A stretch of DNA of 64,000 bases from Burkholderiales bacterium (GTDB lineage Bacteria; Pseudomonadota; Gammaproteobacteria; Burkholderiales; Burkholderiaceae_C). Below the pieces are notes generated by a model. The model did no database searches. It was not told the DNA's origin and saw nothing but the letters and a program-made list of their open reading frames with translations. Every line of letters starts with the position of its first letter. Within the stretch, counting starts at the first letter, position 1. Positions 62,406-64,000 of the stretch are shown here, in pieces. The stretch lies in contig JAJUGJ010000009.1 in assembly GCA_029268225.1 (NCBI GenBank), positions 51,707-115,706 of the forward strand. Direction: 5' to 3'. The translations under genes were made by a program, and so were the position numbers.

Positions 62406-62859
62406 TTCCACCAATCGAACCGATGCCGCTAAGGCATTGATTCATAAGGGATTCACCGTGGCATTGATTGACAAACTACCCACATTTCTACCACAACCGG
62501 CGCTGGCCCCACAACTCACACACGCATACGAGAAGTTTTCTGGGCCACGCGTGAAATGTTTTTTGCACCCGCTCATCATCCGCGCCGCGTCGATGCTGAC
62601 ATGGTGAAGCAACTGACAAGGGCAAGCGTGGTTATCAACTCGACCACCAACCGCTCCACCGTGGAACTCAACGCCAGACGTACTCTCTGAATTGAGGCGG
62701 CGGATGATGGTCCCGCAAGTGCTTCAGATACGGCATCGTTGCCAGCTCAAAGGATTGACCGCAAGAGACCGAAAGGGGTTAAAAAGTTTTGGCGAAAAAA
62801 TCCGAGGCCCAACTTGCTCCAGACTTACAGTCCAAGTTCCCCCCTCCCCTGACCCACAG

Positions 62860-63774
62860 TCAGAAGCCTCTGAACAACTCGTCATGAATTGAGCAAACAT
62901 ATCGATAGGGATGAGAGCTCCTCCGCGTGTCGACTTTCGTCTTTACGATGTCACCACTCAGCTTCACAACGCTCAAAGCGGCCCCAACAATCGCACCGAC
63001 AGTGGGCATCTGGATCACTTGCTCGCCCACAAAGTATCCAAGAGCACCGCTAACGGCCGCTGAGCCATTGATTTCAAACGACGCCTTGACGTCTGCCAAG
63101 TGAATTGGAAACTTCCATTCCGAACTCACCTTCAGCAAATCCGCACAGACGGTATCAACTCGCTGAACGGAGCGTTGAAGCTCGAAAGATGGATCCCCTG
63201 ACTTCTCAATAGAAGAATAGAAGCTATCCAACTCGAACCGCAAAGCAAGCAACTCGTCTGCACGACGGTGCTTTAGCTCCATCACTTCGGCAAGAGGCAC
63301 CGCCTTGTCAGGGATAGGAATAGCACGAACCAGTTCTACAAGAGCGCTGCGCCCAGCTTGTAAAGCCCCACCCTCTATCAACAAGGAGTTAACTCCTTGT
63401 GCAATCGCCCATGAGCCTGGCTCCCTGCTCTCCAATTGCTTAAACGCCTCGGCTTGAGTAGCAACAGCAGATGCAGCGCCATCCCAGACACCAGAAAATA
63501 CTATTCTGGGACGGGTAAGAACACCCTCTGAAATCAAAAACTCCTCGTCCATCCCACCGCTAACGTGGATGATGTTCGAGGTAGGCCATGCCAGCTTGTC
63601 CCAAAACAGCAAACTGAGCCGCAGCTCATGCGGATCAAGGCCACCGCTGAGTTCCAGTTTTCGGTTATTCAAATCGACCGAGGTCGGAGCGCACATAACC
63701 AGCCCTCGACCAGCCTTAGGGACACGTCCGTATGTGCTTGGATTGGCTTCTCGTCTGCGTCTAGCTTCGCCCAT
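62860..63774 (-). CDS. Hypothetical protein in the accessory region
   Basis: 304 residues from ATG 63774 (AGGG five bases upstream). N-terminus 'MGEARRRREANPSTYGRVPK' is a motif seen at the start of many small cargo genes. The body 'GGLDPHELRLSLLFWDKLAWPTSNIIHVSGG' and the C-terminal hydrophobic Gly/Ala segment 'VSGALGYFVGEQVIQMPTVGAIVGAALSVVKL' (about 240-275), which may insert into a membrane, suggest a DUF6236-like accessory protein, though this is uncertain. GC and codon use are clearly lower than in the core genes. Its upstream region is cut off after ~65 bases by the IS end. Confidence 0.65.
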   Translation of the reverse strand: MGEARRRREANPSTYGRVPKAGRGLVMCAPTSVDLNNRKLELSGGLDPHELRLSLLFWDKLAWPTSNIIHVSGGMDEEFLISEGVLTRPRIVFSGVWDGAASAVATQAEAFKQLESREPGSWAIAQGVNSLLIEGGALQAGRSALVELVRAIPIPDKAVPLAEVMELKHRRADELLALRFELDSFYSSIEKSGDPSFELQRSVQRVDTVCADLLKVSSEWKFPIHLADVKASFEINGSAAVSGALGYFVGEQVIQMPTVGAIVGAALSVVKLSGDIVKTKVDTRRSSHPYRYVCSIHDELFRGF

Positions 63775-63841
63775 CTCCACCCTCAGTATTGGAATTGACA
63801 GCGATAGAGGATAGCTGGCATTCGACGTGATGCAAGCCCCC

Positions 63842-64000
63842 GGCTGTTGTCTCAAAAGTTGTCCTGATTAGAAACCTGCCTCAGCGAGGCTCAACCCATG
63901 AGCTTGTGACCCACTAATCTGGAGTCCTCTTACAGTGGGGTGAGCATCATGGCCTTCAACCAGATCCAGTTCCAGCACGGCATGTCGATTCCGGAATTCC
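63842..64000 (+). mobile_element. IS1595-like insertion sequence, left end
   Basis: Starts about 63842 with a terminal sequence beginning GGCTGTTGTCTCAAAAG, followed by a ~100-base leader and a transposase start at 63949. The element runs off the window, so the right end, target duplication and family subgroup cannot be checked. Confidence 0.6.
63949..64000 (+). CDS. IS1595-family transposase (N-terminal fragment)
   Basis: Only 17 codons are present: 'MAFNQIQFQHGMSIPEF', a start closely resembling IS1595-type transposases, which continue with a zinc-ribbon and a DDE-like domain. GGGGTGAG lies upstream as a ribosome binding site. The rest lies beyond the window. Confidence 0.6.
   Translation, partial: MAFNQIQFQHGMSIPEF

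Larger units (their letters stand above)
62223..62859. other. Gene-poor stretch at the accessory-region boundary
   Basis: No convincing gene was seen. It holds a minus-strand terminator (62342-62372), a tRNA 3'-end remnant (62389-62405) and a repeated GGCATTGATT (around 62433 and 62470). Base composition falls after about 62400, marking a change from core to accessory sequence. Confidence 0.6.

Noticed and set aside
62692..62892. Short plus-strand frame in the boundary region
   Set aside because: No ribosome binding site, unstructured composition and overlap with the end of the minus-strand cargo gene.
1..64000. CRISPR array, rRNA operon, complete tRNA or replication origin
   Set aside because: No regular spaced repeats, no rRNA-like sequence, no complete cloverleaf and no DnaA-box cluster were noticed when reading both strands.

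Overview
The window reads as chromosomal DNA of a high-GC betaproteobacterium, most likely of the order Burkholderiales. The evidence is a BktB-type thiolase, a DUF4148-type small secreted protein, a PEP-CTERM exported protein, two LysR divergons, a DUF3297 protein and strongly GC3-biased codon use. Nearly all of it is dense coding sequence with ATGA-type overlaps. Only the last ~1.6 kb is clearly accessory: a tRNA 3'-end remnant, a lower-GC orphan gene and the left end of an IS1595-like element.

Layout. 1-5.4 kb: tail of an FtsX-type ABC permease pair, a Crp/Fnr regulator, a secreted beta-propeller, a metallo-beta-lactamase-fold protein that has lost its metal ligands, and a small exported protein. 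5.4-9.2 kb: CsaA, a membrane-anchored coiled-coil protein, a PEP-CTERM protein, and an acetylornithine-aminotransferase-like gene preceded by what looks like a complete ribosome-mediated attenuator with an arginine-rich leader peptide. 9.2-15.5 kb: a flavin reductase, then a four-gene oxidoreductase operon (SDR, Old Yellow Enzyme, two MDR reductases) divergent from a LysR gene. 15.7-20 kb: an alpha/beta hydrolase, a BAHD-like acyltransferase with an ICMT-like methyltransferase, and a thiolase. 20-29 kb: a TetR gene divergent from a nine-gene membrane-lipid-modification cluster (FAD oxidoreductase, DUF1365, Cfa-like methyltransferase, CHI-like protein, MFS, DUF3833, SDR, NTF2-like, hydrolase). 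29-37 kb: a translationally coupled signalling operon (REC-HD-GYP, periplasmic histidine phosphatase, large hybrid kinase with HPt, exonuclease/GIY-YIG nuclease). 37-50 kb: housekeeping and hypothetical genes, a Cache-GAF-HD-GYP protein, a LysR/DUF4148 pair, a TPM-domain protein, WG-repeat and small membrane proteins, and an HD phosphohydrolase.

50-62 kb is an NAD-metabolism super-locus. A minus-strand operon (membrane protein, PaaK/F390-synthetase-like AMP ligase, PnuC, NadR) is divergent from an SPFH protein plus NAD-kinase-like gene. These are followed by a minus-strand salvage operon (PncA, PncB, NadE, NadM-Nudix) divergent from an NrtR-type regulator. Two near-identical palindromes, TAGTTGC-N5-GCAACTA, lie in the two divergent intergenic regions and are probably NrtR operators tying the four transcription units together. 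The AMP ligase, the membrane protein and the SPFH protein have no established role in NAD salvage and are the best candidates here for undescribed biology, together with the arginine-codon attenuator.
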